The notes beneath the pieces are model-generated. The model saw only the letters and a list, made by a program, of their open reading frames with translations, did no database searches and was not told the origin of the DNA. Positions 36,440 through 47,500 of a stretch of DNA of 60,000 nucleotides are shown here, in pieces. Made by a program: the position numbers and the translations under genes. The stretch is from Hydractinia symbiolongicarpus (Eukaryota; Cnidaria; Hydrozoa; Anthoathecata; Hydractiniidae): positions 7,628,001 through 7,688,000 of the forward strand of contig NC_079879.1 in NCBI RefSeq assembly GCF_029227915.1, read 5' to 3'. Every line of letters begins with the position of its first letter. Position 1 is the first letter of the stretch.

Positions 36440-36720
36440 CTTTTTAAACAAAGAAGGCTTGCCTGGCGGTCGCACCGGTGTGTGACTGTACTAGTCGACC
36501 GCCTGAGGGCGGTCGTTTTTAGCCGATTACGTGCGAGAATTTGCCGTTGGTACGTTCAAATCTCGCACGCAGCTAATCTTCGAAAAACCGTCGCACGCAT
36601 GGGCAAATTACTACGGTGTTTCAAGTACCACCGTAGTAACGAAATTATCGTTGTCCGGCCCTACGCCTGTCCCGGGTCCCCTATGACCCGAGCAACGCCG
36701 CTTTTTTACAAAATAGTTTA
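36440..36720. other. GC-rich cluster of consecutive perfect hairpins, possible structured RNA
   Basis: In about 280 nt of otherwise AT-rich DNA: stem 1 CGACCGCC-TGAG-GGCGGTCG (36496-36515) followed at once by TTTTT; stem 2 CGTGCGAGA (36530-36538) with TCTCGCACG (36561-36569); stem 3 TTACTACGGTG (36608-36618) with CACCGTAGTAA (36629-36639); stem 4 CGGGTC/GACCCG (36673-36690). An upstream GGCGGTCG (36465-36472) can also pair with CGACCGCC, competing with stem 1. A GTTCAAATC at 36554 resembles a Pol III B box, but no convincing A box is placed. Nature unknown. Confidence 0.5.
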
Positions 36721-37499
36721 AGCACAGTAGGTTTTAAAATTTATTCTTGCAAAGAAATATTTCAATGCGCACTTACTACACTGGAATTCTCTTCTTTTTT
36801 ATTGCCACTGCTCTTCTTACAATGATATTTTTAATCTCATTGCGTCGTAATACTATTTTGGAATCCTCGTGTCCCCAGGGTCCCTTGGGCCCTAAAAAGG
36901 CAAAATGCCCTGGGAATAAAGTATTTCAGAGTAACTTATCCTCCAAATTTTGTTTTAATCTTCTAAATTATTTAAATTCTGGGCGTACATTTTCTTGAAG
37001 CTATAATCTTTTGTCTTTCATGCCAGTTCTGTCTGACTTTTTTTAGTTTCTGTTTAGCTATCTACACTCTATTTTTTAATTGAATTTGGATGTTCGAGAT
37101 TTGACCGTATGATTAAACATGTTACACTAAGGGGCGGTCGTCGAGTGCTTTAGCGCTACCTAGTAATAATAATTGGCGCGACCCGAACTATACTTTTTAA
37201 AATAACCGCGGAACTATCAGAATGGCGTCCCATTTAGTTTATTCAGAATAGCAACACCACTTCGGTATAACGGCAGATATAATTGGTAATATGCCTGGCG
37301 AAAAAAAACAAACAATGCGAATGTTTTTCACACATCTACCTCTCTAGACCTGTCCTTCGCGTACTTCGCTAATTTGCCTTGTGTCACGAAAAAGAAATAA
37401 TAAAGATCATTATTTCTCTTCGACTTTCCATTCACACAAAACTGTTTTTTAAAATCAACGGAAAGTTGAATAAAAAATTCATCGCATTACTGTAAATAA

Positions 37500-37505
37500 T
37501 TTATT
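37500..37505 (-). other. Likely poly(A) signal of the 308-aa gene
   Basis: Minus-strand AATAAA about 420 nt downstream of the stop at 37922. Nothing better lies between in a GC-poor 3' UTR. Confidence 0.4.
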
Positions 37506-37626
37506 TGCATATTTGCATAAATTATGCGTTAATTTAGAACTTGGCCATTATTATAAAAAATATACACAGTTAAGGCAAACATAAATTTTTAACAAAAAAT
37601 GTTTTTTCATTCACCTTGAAAATATA

Positions 37627-37870
37627 ATAAAATTATATAGCAAAGAAAATAAATATTTTGGACAAATTAGAATTGGAATATTAGAGATAGGAATTAAAAG
37701 TACAAATAAATAATGAGTGAAATATATTAAACAACTTAAATAAATTTCTCGCTTGAAAACTATTAAATTAGGTATACCACCAAAATTTTAAAAATTAGAT
37801 AAAAAAATATTAACACTAACATTCAAGTTAATAGAAGATGCAAACGAATTGTGGTTTTTCTGTATAAAGA
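37627..37870. repeat. Duplicated AT-rich segment, copy 1 (3' UTR)
   Basis: It matches 40115-40381 in the same orientation at high identity, e.g. TAGCAAAGAAAATAAATATT and TATTAACACTAACATTCAAG in both. It lies just downstream of the stop codon of the 37922-38848 gene. Confidence 0.9.
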
Positions 37871-37921
37871 AAAAAAAGCAGTTTTTCATCCCAACATATG
37901 AAAAGAAAAAAACTGCTATTA

Positions 37922-38848
37922 TCATAAATTCAAATCGGCTGTGAATGAAATGGGTTGGAAAATGTGTTCTTTATTGTTCTCTCTCACTAAGTTTGAAGTT
38001 TGCACCCCACTGTGTTTTACTTTACTTTCGTCACCAGGCCTTTTAGGTTGAATTTGAATGATTTTAATTTTTCTTCCCTTTCGTTCCTGCCATGTGCTCG
38101 GCTGACTCCGACAAGTCATTCGGTTTATATTCAAAGATGGCCGATCTCGTAAACGTTTTGTTGATATGTTTTTCGGGCTGTCATTTCTCTGGCAAAAACC
38201 TATTATTTCGTCATCACTCCGTAATAAGTCGTCGTCAAACGACAATGTTCGTTGTATACACCGGAAATCCGTCTTACATATATTAAAAACCTCAAAATCA
38301 CAACTTCTCGTGAAAGGTGAACTTTCTAAGTTTGTTGAATCGGATGAACGTTTTCTTTTATTCGGCGATCTATTTGATTGTGACGGTAACTGAGAACTGA
38401 AAGTCGGCGACAAGATGTCGTTATTTGGCAAGCAAAAATTGGGTTTATCTTTTTTGACATTAATCACCGGCAGATTATTGGCCAAGCTCCTATCATTTTT
38501 TTCGGTTACTTCAACCGTGGATGTCACAGCAACGTTTTCATTGTCCACAAAAACGTCGTCATGTCGTACGTCAGACGTCTCGTCTGTGTTTATACTGTTT
38601 TTACAAATTTTCTTTGGTACGGTATTATTTACAAAATTTTCTTCAAAAAATAAAACATTTGAAGCATGCAGGTGTTTATGTTGGGTTCGTCGCCTTCTCA
38701 TTGGCCTAGCTGTATAGGACGGAAAACAAAACAGTTCGGTAAACTTTTCTGCTACCGGCTTTAAACCGAAGAAATCCATATCGCGTAGCGGTAGATTCTC
38801 CAATTTTGTTGACAAAAGATTAATTGCTGGATCGCTTGACATCATCAT
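37922..38848 (-). CDS. Unrecognised intronless protein, 308 aa, basic Ser/Asn-rich
   Basis: A single open frame from a triple ATG at 38848 (MMMSSDPAINLL) to a TAA. I do not recognise the family. Visible features: an N-terminal segment with hydrophobic-acidic alternation (LENLPLRDMDFFGLKPVAEKF) that could be a short folded or binding motif; a basic patch MRRRRTQHKHLH at about residue 50; a second basic, NLS-like patch SPNKRKRSSDS at about 160; QRTLSFDDD at about 200, a phosphosite-like acidic segment; and a Lys/Arg-rich stretch (ERKGRKIKIIQIQPKRPG) near the end. It appears largely disordered, so a regulatory nuclear protein is a fair guess but only inference. Its length, ATG context and downstream AATAAA favour a real gene. 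It could be a retrocopy or a lineage-specific gene. Confidence 0.7.
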   Translation of the reverse strand: MMMSSDPAINLLSTKLENLPLRDMDFFGLKPVAEKFTELFCFPSYTARPMRRRRTQHKHLHASNVLFFEENFVNNTVPKKICKNSINTDETSDVRHDDVFVDNENVAVTSTVEVTEKNDRSLANNLPVINVKKDKPNFCLPNNDILSPTFSSQLPSQSNRSPNKRKRSSDSTNLESSPFTRSCDFEVFNICKTDFRCIQRTLSFDDDLLRSDDEIIGFCQRNDSPKNISTKRLRDRPSLNINRMTCRSQPSTWQERKGRKIKIIQIQPKRPGDESKVKHSGVQTSNLVRENNKEHIFQPISFTADLNL

Positions 38849-38898
38849 TATAAAACGTCGCTAGCTATATAATAAATGTTTCTCTACTGCTAAAAAAT

Positions 38899-38908
38899 TA
38901 TATATATG
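38899..38908 (-). promoter_or_regulatory. Possible TATA box of the 308-aa gene
   Basis: Minus-strand CATATATATA-type run about 55 nt upstream of the start codon. In DNA this AT-rich the match is weak. Confidence 0.25.
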
Positions 38909-40114
38909 AATTTCTTAACTAAGTTAGCTAAGTGTAAAAAAACTATCTTTAAAAATGTTATAAGTTTTTTCCTCTTTTCTCATAAACAGAATATCTGCAG
39001 TACACACTAAGTCTGTTTTCAACTTTTGTAAAAACTCTTCTCTCCATATGCATGAATGGAGGTTACTCTACCAATGGCTTTTAAGTCGCGTTTTTGTGCT
39101 TTTGATTCTCTTCTATATAACAGGTTAAATCATTAATTATTCATAACTCTATCGGTTTGAACAAAATATTTTACGGCTTAACACAACCGATCAAAAAAAA
39201 AATCGTTATCTCATAATAATATTGTCCTTCGTAATTTCTTTCAACATCATGTACCACAAAGTAATTTTAAATTGTCCCAGAAGTTGTAAAAATGTTTCTT
39301 AATAATTCTGAACATTAAGTTTTATTAGTTTCAATAACATGTTAAGTACAATAATATGTGCATTGTTGCGTAAAAAAAAAAATCATTTAAACGTGCTTTA
39401 CAAATAACAATGAAAACACGCCGTTATAAAAAAAAAGTGTATCATAAATATACACATAATAATTCACACAAAAAACTTAGGTGATTTATTTACTGACGCC
39501 GAGCATGTGCAATGACAAAAACCTTTTTAAATGTTTAATATTTTTTTCTTCCTCCTTTGCCAGCGCCGTGAACAAAATCTTTGATAAATACCGCCGTCAT
39601 CTTTTAGCGGTGGACATAGTAAGGGGAATTAGGAAAACGCAAAATAATTTTTATTTTTTTTAAGCATATTGTAAAGAATTCTTTTTCAGGAATTACTCAG
39701 CTTGGTTTGATTTTGCGATCAAGATATTTTGAGAATAGCTACTTTTTTGCTCAGCATGTAGCTACAGGCATTTTCGTTAAAATGTTGCGCCTACTGGGTT
39801 AAATTAAGAAATAAAAAATTATTTGATCGAAAGTTGCGGCTTCTCCGAAATTCTATTTTAAGAAACCCGAAAAAAGTAACTTTAATTTCGCGATTAAATC
39901 AGCCGGAAGCCGAGGTTATAAATTCTTAACGTGTATAAAGGAGGTCCTTCTAGGCGTTTAAGCAGAAATTATTTACAACTTTTAAAATATACACCCTTAG
40001 GGAATATTTTTAATTTAACAAAAAAGTAACTGTAATATTTAAGTTTTTTTTAAATTCGCCACGTTTAAATCGAAGTTCAAAGTAAGGCGGAGTTTTAAAC
40101 AAAAACAAACAAAA

Positions 40115-40381
40115 TAAAATTATCTAGCAAAGAAAATAAATATTTTGGATAAATTAAAATTGGAATAATGGATGAAATATCTAGCAAAGAAAATAAATAT
40201 TTTAGAGAAATAAAATTGGAATAATGAGTGAAATATATTAAACAACTAAAATAAATTTCTTGCTTGAAAACTATTTAATTAGGTATGCCACCAAAATTTT
40301 AAAAATTAGATAAAAAAATATTAACACTAACATTCAAGTTAGTAGAAGATGCGAACGAATTGTTGGTTTTTCTGCATAAAA
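40115..40381. repeat. Duplicated AT-rich segment, copy 2
   Basis: Same sequence as 37627-37870. It also holds a local tandem duplication of about 49 nt (TCTAGCAAAGAAAATAAATA twice, near 40122 and 40171), so it is slightly longer. No coding frame accompanies it. Confidence 0.9.
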
Positions 40382-41578
40382 CAAGACAAGTTCTTATTTA
40401 CTATTTCGAAATTTTTAGGTGTGATCACACCATTACCCTTATACATGAAAACAATATACGAACAAATTCAGAAATACCCCATTATTAGAACACTTTAATC
40501 TTCCTATTTATTGTAAATAAAACTTTCTATTTTAAGTCATATTTAGCATAGTAAATAGATTGTAGTATCATATATCAACAGGTGAAAGTGGAGCCTCATC
40601 CATTCAATACTTTCCTGACATGTTTTTCACAACAGTGGAAATAAATATTTTATCTCTCATTCATAATTTTTGACGGTTTAAACATCCGAAAACCGCAAAC
40701 TGGGCGTGAAATTTTCTTTCATATATTTTTCATTCAAGTAAAAAAACACGTTAAATTAGAAATTCAGTATATTGAAGGATCTTGATAAACACCCAATTGA
40801 TAAAAATTTTAAGCAATAATATTTCAGTAAACCAATTTAAATAGGTCACGTGATTTGTTTACACTTAAAAAACTAAAAAATATGCACATAAACCACGCAC
40901 ACAAAAACAGACAGCGGGAGTACCATTTTAAAAATTGATTGTATTTCTCTCAAAATCACGTACAGAAATGAAACTTTTTAATAATATTTCTAAAATATAA
41001 AATACAACATTTTATATCGGCATGTGTTGGTAAAAATAAGGGACTCAGCTTGACATTGTATAAATACGGGAATTAGGCATCGTACCATGCGACGAAGTTA
41101 CGCTTGGCTGAGTTCACGTGTATATGTCGAAGAAGTTCTCACAAGTATAAACATCAATCTTGTCTAAGTACCAACGCTGGAATGTTACAAATGCTTTTGC
41201 AAGAAAAATTATTGAAAACTGTTTTTACATCAAAAAAGGAATTTTAAATATAGTTTCACAGACTAATAAAAAGTAGAACAAGTAGAAAGCAAATATTAAA
41301 AACATTTAAGACAAACACAAAGAAAATTTCTTAGAGAAGACATCTTTCGAAATAATAACTAAAAATAATTAAAAAAAAAATAACGCAATGCTGGAGAAAG
41401 ATTATTTATTTCGTTCTCACTCATTAGGGTTTTTGCAAGGTAGACATACTCTGGTACATTTAGCCGGAAGCCGATAAGCCTTTAACCTTGTACTGCGAAA
41501 AACACGAACTTATAACAGGGGATGAAAAGCAGTACGTCAGACACTAGTCAATTTCAATACGCTGGTCCCAATTCTTCG

Positions 41579-44500
41579 TTAGTCAGACTTTAATTCCAGT
41601 TCTGCATTTTCTTTATCGCCATTGGTAGTGTCTTCGAATATGGCTTCGGATTTATTGTCTAACGGAAAAATCGGAGAGTCATGCGTATCCTGAATTTCCT
41701 CTCCAGTAATCTGCTGAGCTTGACTGTTCGAACTTACATCTTGTGAAGAGTCTTGGCTAACATTTTCCAATGTGGTAGCATCTATCGCAGCTTCAGGCGT
41801 TGGATCTATTACAGCTTGAGGCATGGCATCGTCCTTGTTTTCTGTTTGCTGCTCATCTTGTGGTTCCACATGTTCACTCTCTTTGTCATCCGGCGACATA
41901 GCAGCTTCCAACGGATCATACAATTCGCTTGACGGGTCTGCAATAGTTTCGTTAACTGAAAGAATAACATATAATTTAACTTATGAGGGATGTTTACTTA
42001 AAAGTCTCTTTGTACAATAATCGACTTTTAAGAGAAAATCGCTCAAATCACTGCTGTCACTACAGCTTTTGAATCACAATCGCATGTTCTACGAAGCTAA
42101 TAATTAAAAACACAGGGATTAGAACCATCCTAATCCTATGGGTAATTATAGATCTTAGTCGTTAGCCACGGGATCACACGTGCTTTAAATTTTACCGGAA
42201 TTCGCACGTCGAAACAAAGTAGATAAAAATATATCGCATTTGCTATCTCGAGTGTCCGCAAAATGACTTTTTTTTCATTCACGGACAGAATATCGATATT
42301 ACAGAGAAGATCAATACGGGCCCGCCTGTTAATATGTAAACAGTCAAACCTTTTTCATCCGTTGTACTTTCATCTTTTATAACATGTTCAGATACGGCAG
42401 AATTCTCTTTCCCGGGTGAAATAGTCTCTTCACCCGTAACATTTTCTTCGGTTGCATCTGCAGTGGAGGGAACTACGGCAAATGGTTGAAAAGGCTTTGT
42501 GTCAGCATTTGAGTTCGACACGTTCTCTTTTTGATTTTCTGAAGAAACCAATTGAAAGGTTGATCTAAACACCTGATCAGGTTCTTTGGTTACCTGATCT
42601 GGTTCCTTGGTTTCCTTATCGACAATGGTGAAACCTCGGTCTGGTCTTGGAGAACGACTTTTGTGAGAGTCGCGATCACGGGATTTGTTTCTATCTCTCT
42701 CATTTCTTCGACTTCGGTCTTCATCTCTTCCAAACTCATCTCGGCCAAACCTATCACGTTGTCTACCATCTCGATCTTCTCTGGAATATCTTTCGCCACG
42801 ACTATCGCGATCATCCCTATCAAAACGACTCCTATTTTCGCGTGCGTCACGACTATCTCTGTCATAGCGATTTCTTTCGCCACGATTATCCCGATCTCTG
42901 CGATTTCTATCGTCTCGACTTTCCCGTTCACGAAAATCAACACGGCCTCGATCGCGCCGATCAGAGCGGTCGTCTCTTCGGTCATAACGATCTCTTCGCT
43001 CGCTTCTACCATCTTTGTTATTGTCAGATTCACGGTATCTCTTTTCTTTCTCTTCTTTTAACTTCTCAGGACTGCTTTGCGTATTTTCTTGTTTACGCCA
43101 GTGTTTATCCGCAACTGAATCCTCAACCTTGCTTGCCAGAGTAGGTATTTTATTACCAATAAATTCGTCTTCTGGACGAACTTCTTTATTAACATTCTCT
43201 GACGCATTTCTTAGTTCATACTCATCCTTTTTAACGTCTATCCATGTGTTTACTTGCTGAGAAACTGGTGGCCATGGTGGTTGGTTACCACCCTGCATTA
43301 CAGCAGCTTGATGTGGTATACTTTCTCTGACACCAACTGGACGTATCGGTTGGTGAATCTGAAATGCTGGTCTATTAAATATTTCGTTACTACCCATGAC
43401 ATTGAATCGCGGCTGACCAGAAATGTTAAACGGCGGTCTACCTAAGAAAAGAGGTCTTCCACCCACATTAAGTGGTGCATTACTGCGTGGAAACAAGTTG
43501 GCTATTGATATGTTAGGCTCGTTGGGACCACGGGGATCTTCAGGACCTTGAAGCAGTGGTGCTCTCGGCCCACCAGAATTACTTTGTTGTATATCTGCTC
43601 GTGGAAGAACATTTTGAGGTGGAAGTGGACGTAAAGGTGGACGGAAACCCATCGGAAACATCCGAAGCATTCCCATCGGCGGCAACATACCGGGGGGCGG
43701 AGGCGGCATCATTGCAGGTCTTGGCCATATTGGAGGCTGATGATTTACATTCTGGTTTCCTTTCGGATCTTCAACAGGATCTAGGTCACATAACAGAAGG
43801 AAAATATGATTAAATTAAAAAAACAAACAAAAAAAAACATTAATCAAGCATTTAAACTCACGTTTATGTAGAGACATTCCAGGTGGGAGAGTGTCTTCAG
43901 CAATAATACAGCTTTCTGACAATGCGCTTAAGTGGTACTCTTTAACCATGTCCCATGGTATAAATGCTGCACCGAATGATTCTTCCCAAAATTTCGAGAA
44001 CTCTTGCAATTCTCTTGGTTGGCCCCATGCCATCTAGAAAAGTTTTGTTTACCAATAAAATGCTGGTGTTTAAAGAAAAAAAGGTTACAAAGAACAAGTA
44101 TAATAAAAACACTTGACCAATTAAGTCATAGATTTGATATCTAGAGGTTTTCTTTTCTACAGAACATGCTCATCATAGAACACAATTCTTTCTTTTCTAA
44201 CGAGGTAGTGGACATATATAACAAATAAACAAATAAACAGTAGGACAGAACCTCTTTTTTAGGGTACAAATGTTTTAACTTAAATTCCTAAACGAATGTA
44301 TCAAAAAGCCTAGCGAGTAGAGGTCTACTAATAGTCTTCAGCAGTCACTACACATGTCGTACAATCAAATGACGCTTTTTATAATCTGGAAGATCAGACG
44401 CTGTACAATATGTGACTGCTGTAAAAAGTAGAGTCGTCGCACTCCAAAGAATAGTGCAGGTCAGACCTTCAGTAAAGCCAGCAGATATAAGCCTAATGAG

Positions 44501-47500
44501 AAATGTGTCCAGATGTCAGAAACATACCTTCACATCATATCCATCAAGCCTTTCGTACCTTAAGTTTCGTAATGCTCTATCGGCTTCGTATCTATTTCCC
44601 ATTGTAAGAAAGGCGCAACCACGGGCGTCAATTAACTAGATATTGAAAGGATGTCAAAAGAATGCATAAAGAACTTTGTTTTACAAACACCACATTAAAG
44701 GTATTCTTAAGAAAACAGAAACTATGGTCTACAGACACTTTAACTACACAATTAGGCTCTTTATCAGAAGAGAGGTTTAGGCTCTTTATCAGAAGAGAGG
44801 TTTTTGCTACACGATTTTGTTAATAATTTGAAGCATCGATTTTGCTACACGATTAAGCTATTCATTAGAAGAGAGATTTTTGTTACATGATCAAGCGAAA
44901 AATCTGACAATTCACTTTTGCTATTGACGAGAAGGAAATTTTTTGTCACATAATAAGCTATTTACTTACATCAATACTTTTAATTTCACCAAATTCAGAA
45001 AACGCATTTCGAACAACATCAGGATGACAACCTTTTGGCAATCGACCAATCCATATCGTCGTACTAGCAACTAAACAAACAATATATTTCTGTTGACAGT
45101 TTTTTTTTCAGAAAAGAAATCTATTGCTGATCGCAACATACATTTTGTCGACAAGCAAAATGTTACGCAAAGCCTAAGATCTCATTAATTCCGAAACATT
45201 TAATTTTAAGATCCGGGTTTTCCTAAAATAAGTAGTAGCTATCGCACAGTACCGAGAAAAAATATCGGAAATATTTTTTCAGTTTTTTTATGTTCTCGTT
45301 TACAAACGAGGATTTATGACAATGTTTTTTGAGAAAAGTGCCATAACTAGTTTACTATACACACTTGTTGTATTTGGTATACTCGGTAAATTATTGTTTA
45401 TTTGAGTCGTGGTTCATGAGGTTCTTTGTTCAACAGAAAATAAATTTATTGCAAGATAATATGATCGTATAATTTAATTCATGATAAATTTCCTGATTTT
45501 AAATAATTGAAATAAACGCAAGTCCCTTGAACGTGTTTTTATTTCTCTCTGCAGCCATACGAAAACTAACATTCTCGGAGGTGGAGAGTATTGTCCCCCC
45601 CTCGTGATTATTCGATGACTACATGCGGTCAAAAGAAAAACTGAACCATGAAAGTTCATGTTCGTTTCATAGAGATATATTTTATTTTGGAATCAATTTT
45701 CCCAACAAGTTCTTATTTTTGAGGAAAATAAATAATTTAAAAGAAAGCGAATATTAGTCAACACAAAGTGTAAAAACTATAAATTACCCGTCATCCTTTT
45801 ATGCATTGCAGGAGGCATGACACTCTTCTCTCGTTTTCTTTTTTCTATTTCTTCATCCTCTGCAGTTCCTCTTTCATTTACAATGTCAATCGCTCTTACA
45901 TCACTACTTCTATCTTCTCTCGGTTGTGGCCCCCATCGCGATTTCCTCTGATGTGAATCTTGAAGTGGTTGGTCTAAGTAAAAAAAGGTTGACAAGCGTG
46001 TTAAATGAAAGTGAAACATAAAGTCTCCTTCGTCGCCTATGACCCAGCCATTACCATATTTCATTGAGCTTCGTTTTTTTATCTTTTTTGAGGGAAAAGA
46101 GGGGTGGGTGTTGGCTAGGGTGGGTTGGATTGGATGGAATATTATTAAGAGAAATTATGCATATTATCTTGTTCATCGAATGTGTTTTCATCTCTTTTGT
46201 ACATGGTGCAGCCAAATGTTCCTCATGAAAACAATCCAATTAATAAGGAGGTCTAAAAACTACTGAGACCACTCATTAATACTGACTGCGATTTTATTTA
46301 AACCAAAGTTGTGGGAAAGCAGGACATTACTGAAAGGAGGCGGTGCTGTATAGCAATACACATGGATGTTTTACATGGTTTATCTGGCAACCACTTATTT
46401 ATTTTTAAACTTTTCACAGGAAATTATTTTGTAAAAATAAAAAATGCTTGGTGATTATTTTTCTTATGAAAAGGTTTTAAAAGGTTGTGTAATGCTACGG
46501 ATAATCAAAAAAGCAAAGGGGCTAGGTTGGTGGTATTTTTCATGGGCTAACACTAGAAGTGACAAAGTTTAAGAGACCATGGAAAGTAATATCTTCTGTC
46601 AACAACAAACAAATTAAATACTTGAAATTGGAAACAAGTAGGAAAAAAAGATAAATGCAAATTCTAGTATGTTGACAGTTGAGAAATATATATATTTACC
46701 AAATGCGAATTATAACAAGTATACACCTTAATGGTCACACACGAATATCAAACATGAGCATAAATAATGAAACAATAAAATATTTCAATAAACATAAACA
46801 GGCGGCCCTTATTCATAAGTCACTTTGCTTTTTTTTCTTGCAAGTGGAACCAAAAGAAATTTGTATATAATAATCTATTTTGTTATTTTACTGCACTTAT
46901 AGAAAAATGTAATGGTACTTTAGGATTCACAGAAGAGTTAGTACACACCTGGTTGATAAAACTCTTGCTGATAATCATCATCGTTATCAATTTGCATGGC
47001 GTCATCATCATCCATTTGTTGTTGTTGTTGGAATTCCTCTCGGAAGTCAAGCAATGGCTTTTTTTGTGGAGGTTGATCATCACCAAACTGATTTAGATGA
47101 TGCGGAGGCATCTGATGATGTGATGAGTGCTCAGTCTGTTGTTGTTGAAATGATTGCTGCTGCTGTTGAAATGATGGTTGATGAGATTGAAAAGGCAGTG
47201 GCTGCTTAGGCATGAATGAAGAGTCCTGTGATTGATACTGTGATGATCCAAACTCTTGCATTGGAAGACCTCTAGGCACATTTCTATTTCTATAAAGATA
47301 AAAACAACTTTACTAATTCATGCAATAACACAGGTCATGAAAAACTCTGACAAAGCTTTTATTATGAACACAAATTTTTATATTTTTTTTTTACGTTCCA
47401 CTAAGTGCAGTCAGTGCAGTTAAGAAAACAATAGACATGGATTTTTTAAAACAACATTTTAATAAATTTAACTAAACCTTCATTTAAATATTAAATATAA

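Larger units (their letters stand above)
35566..37499. other. Intergenic with foldback and hairpin cluster
   Basis: It contains the foldback at 36085-36192 and the GC-rich hairpin cluster at 36440-36720. Frames such as 36482-36721 (+) run through the hairpin array and are structure-driven, not convincing genes. Confidence 0.5.
38849..41578. other. Intergenic plus SCAF 3' UTR, no gene recognised
   Basis: AT-rich. Holds the second copy of the duplicated segment (40115-40381) and, at its right end, the 3' UTR of the SCAF gene, with a plausible minus-strand AATAAA at 41410-41405, about 170 nt past the stop. Confidence 0.5.

Noticed and set aside
36496-36520. Stem plus TTTTT read as a true bacterial intrinsic terminator from contamination
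   Set aside because: Flanking sequence is continuous host-like AT-rich DNA with host repeat families on both sides and no bacterial gene nearby.
36530-36569. tRNA gene suspected from GTTCAAATC
   Set aside because: The surrounding stems do not fit a cloverleaf, and no properly spaced A box or acceptor stem was found.
36482-36721. 79-codon frame in the GC-rich hairpin array
   Set aside because: The lack of stops is explained by local GC content and stems; no motif, and the RNA-structure reading is stronger.
38092-38717. Plus-strand frames opposite the 308-aa ORF
   Set aside because: Antisense by-products of a longer minus-strand frame, with no independent support.
42647-43144. Long open frames on the plus strand (and a second minus frame) across the SCAF RD-repeat exon
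   Set aside because: They are complements or shifted readings of the Arg/Asp codon repeat. The true frame is fixed by RRM exons on one side and splice phase on both sides.
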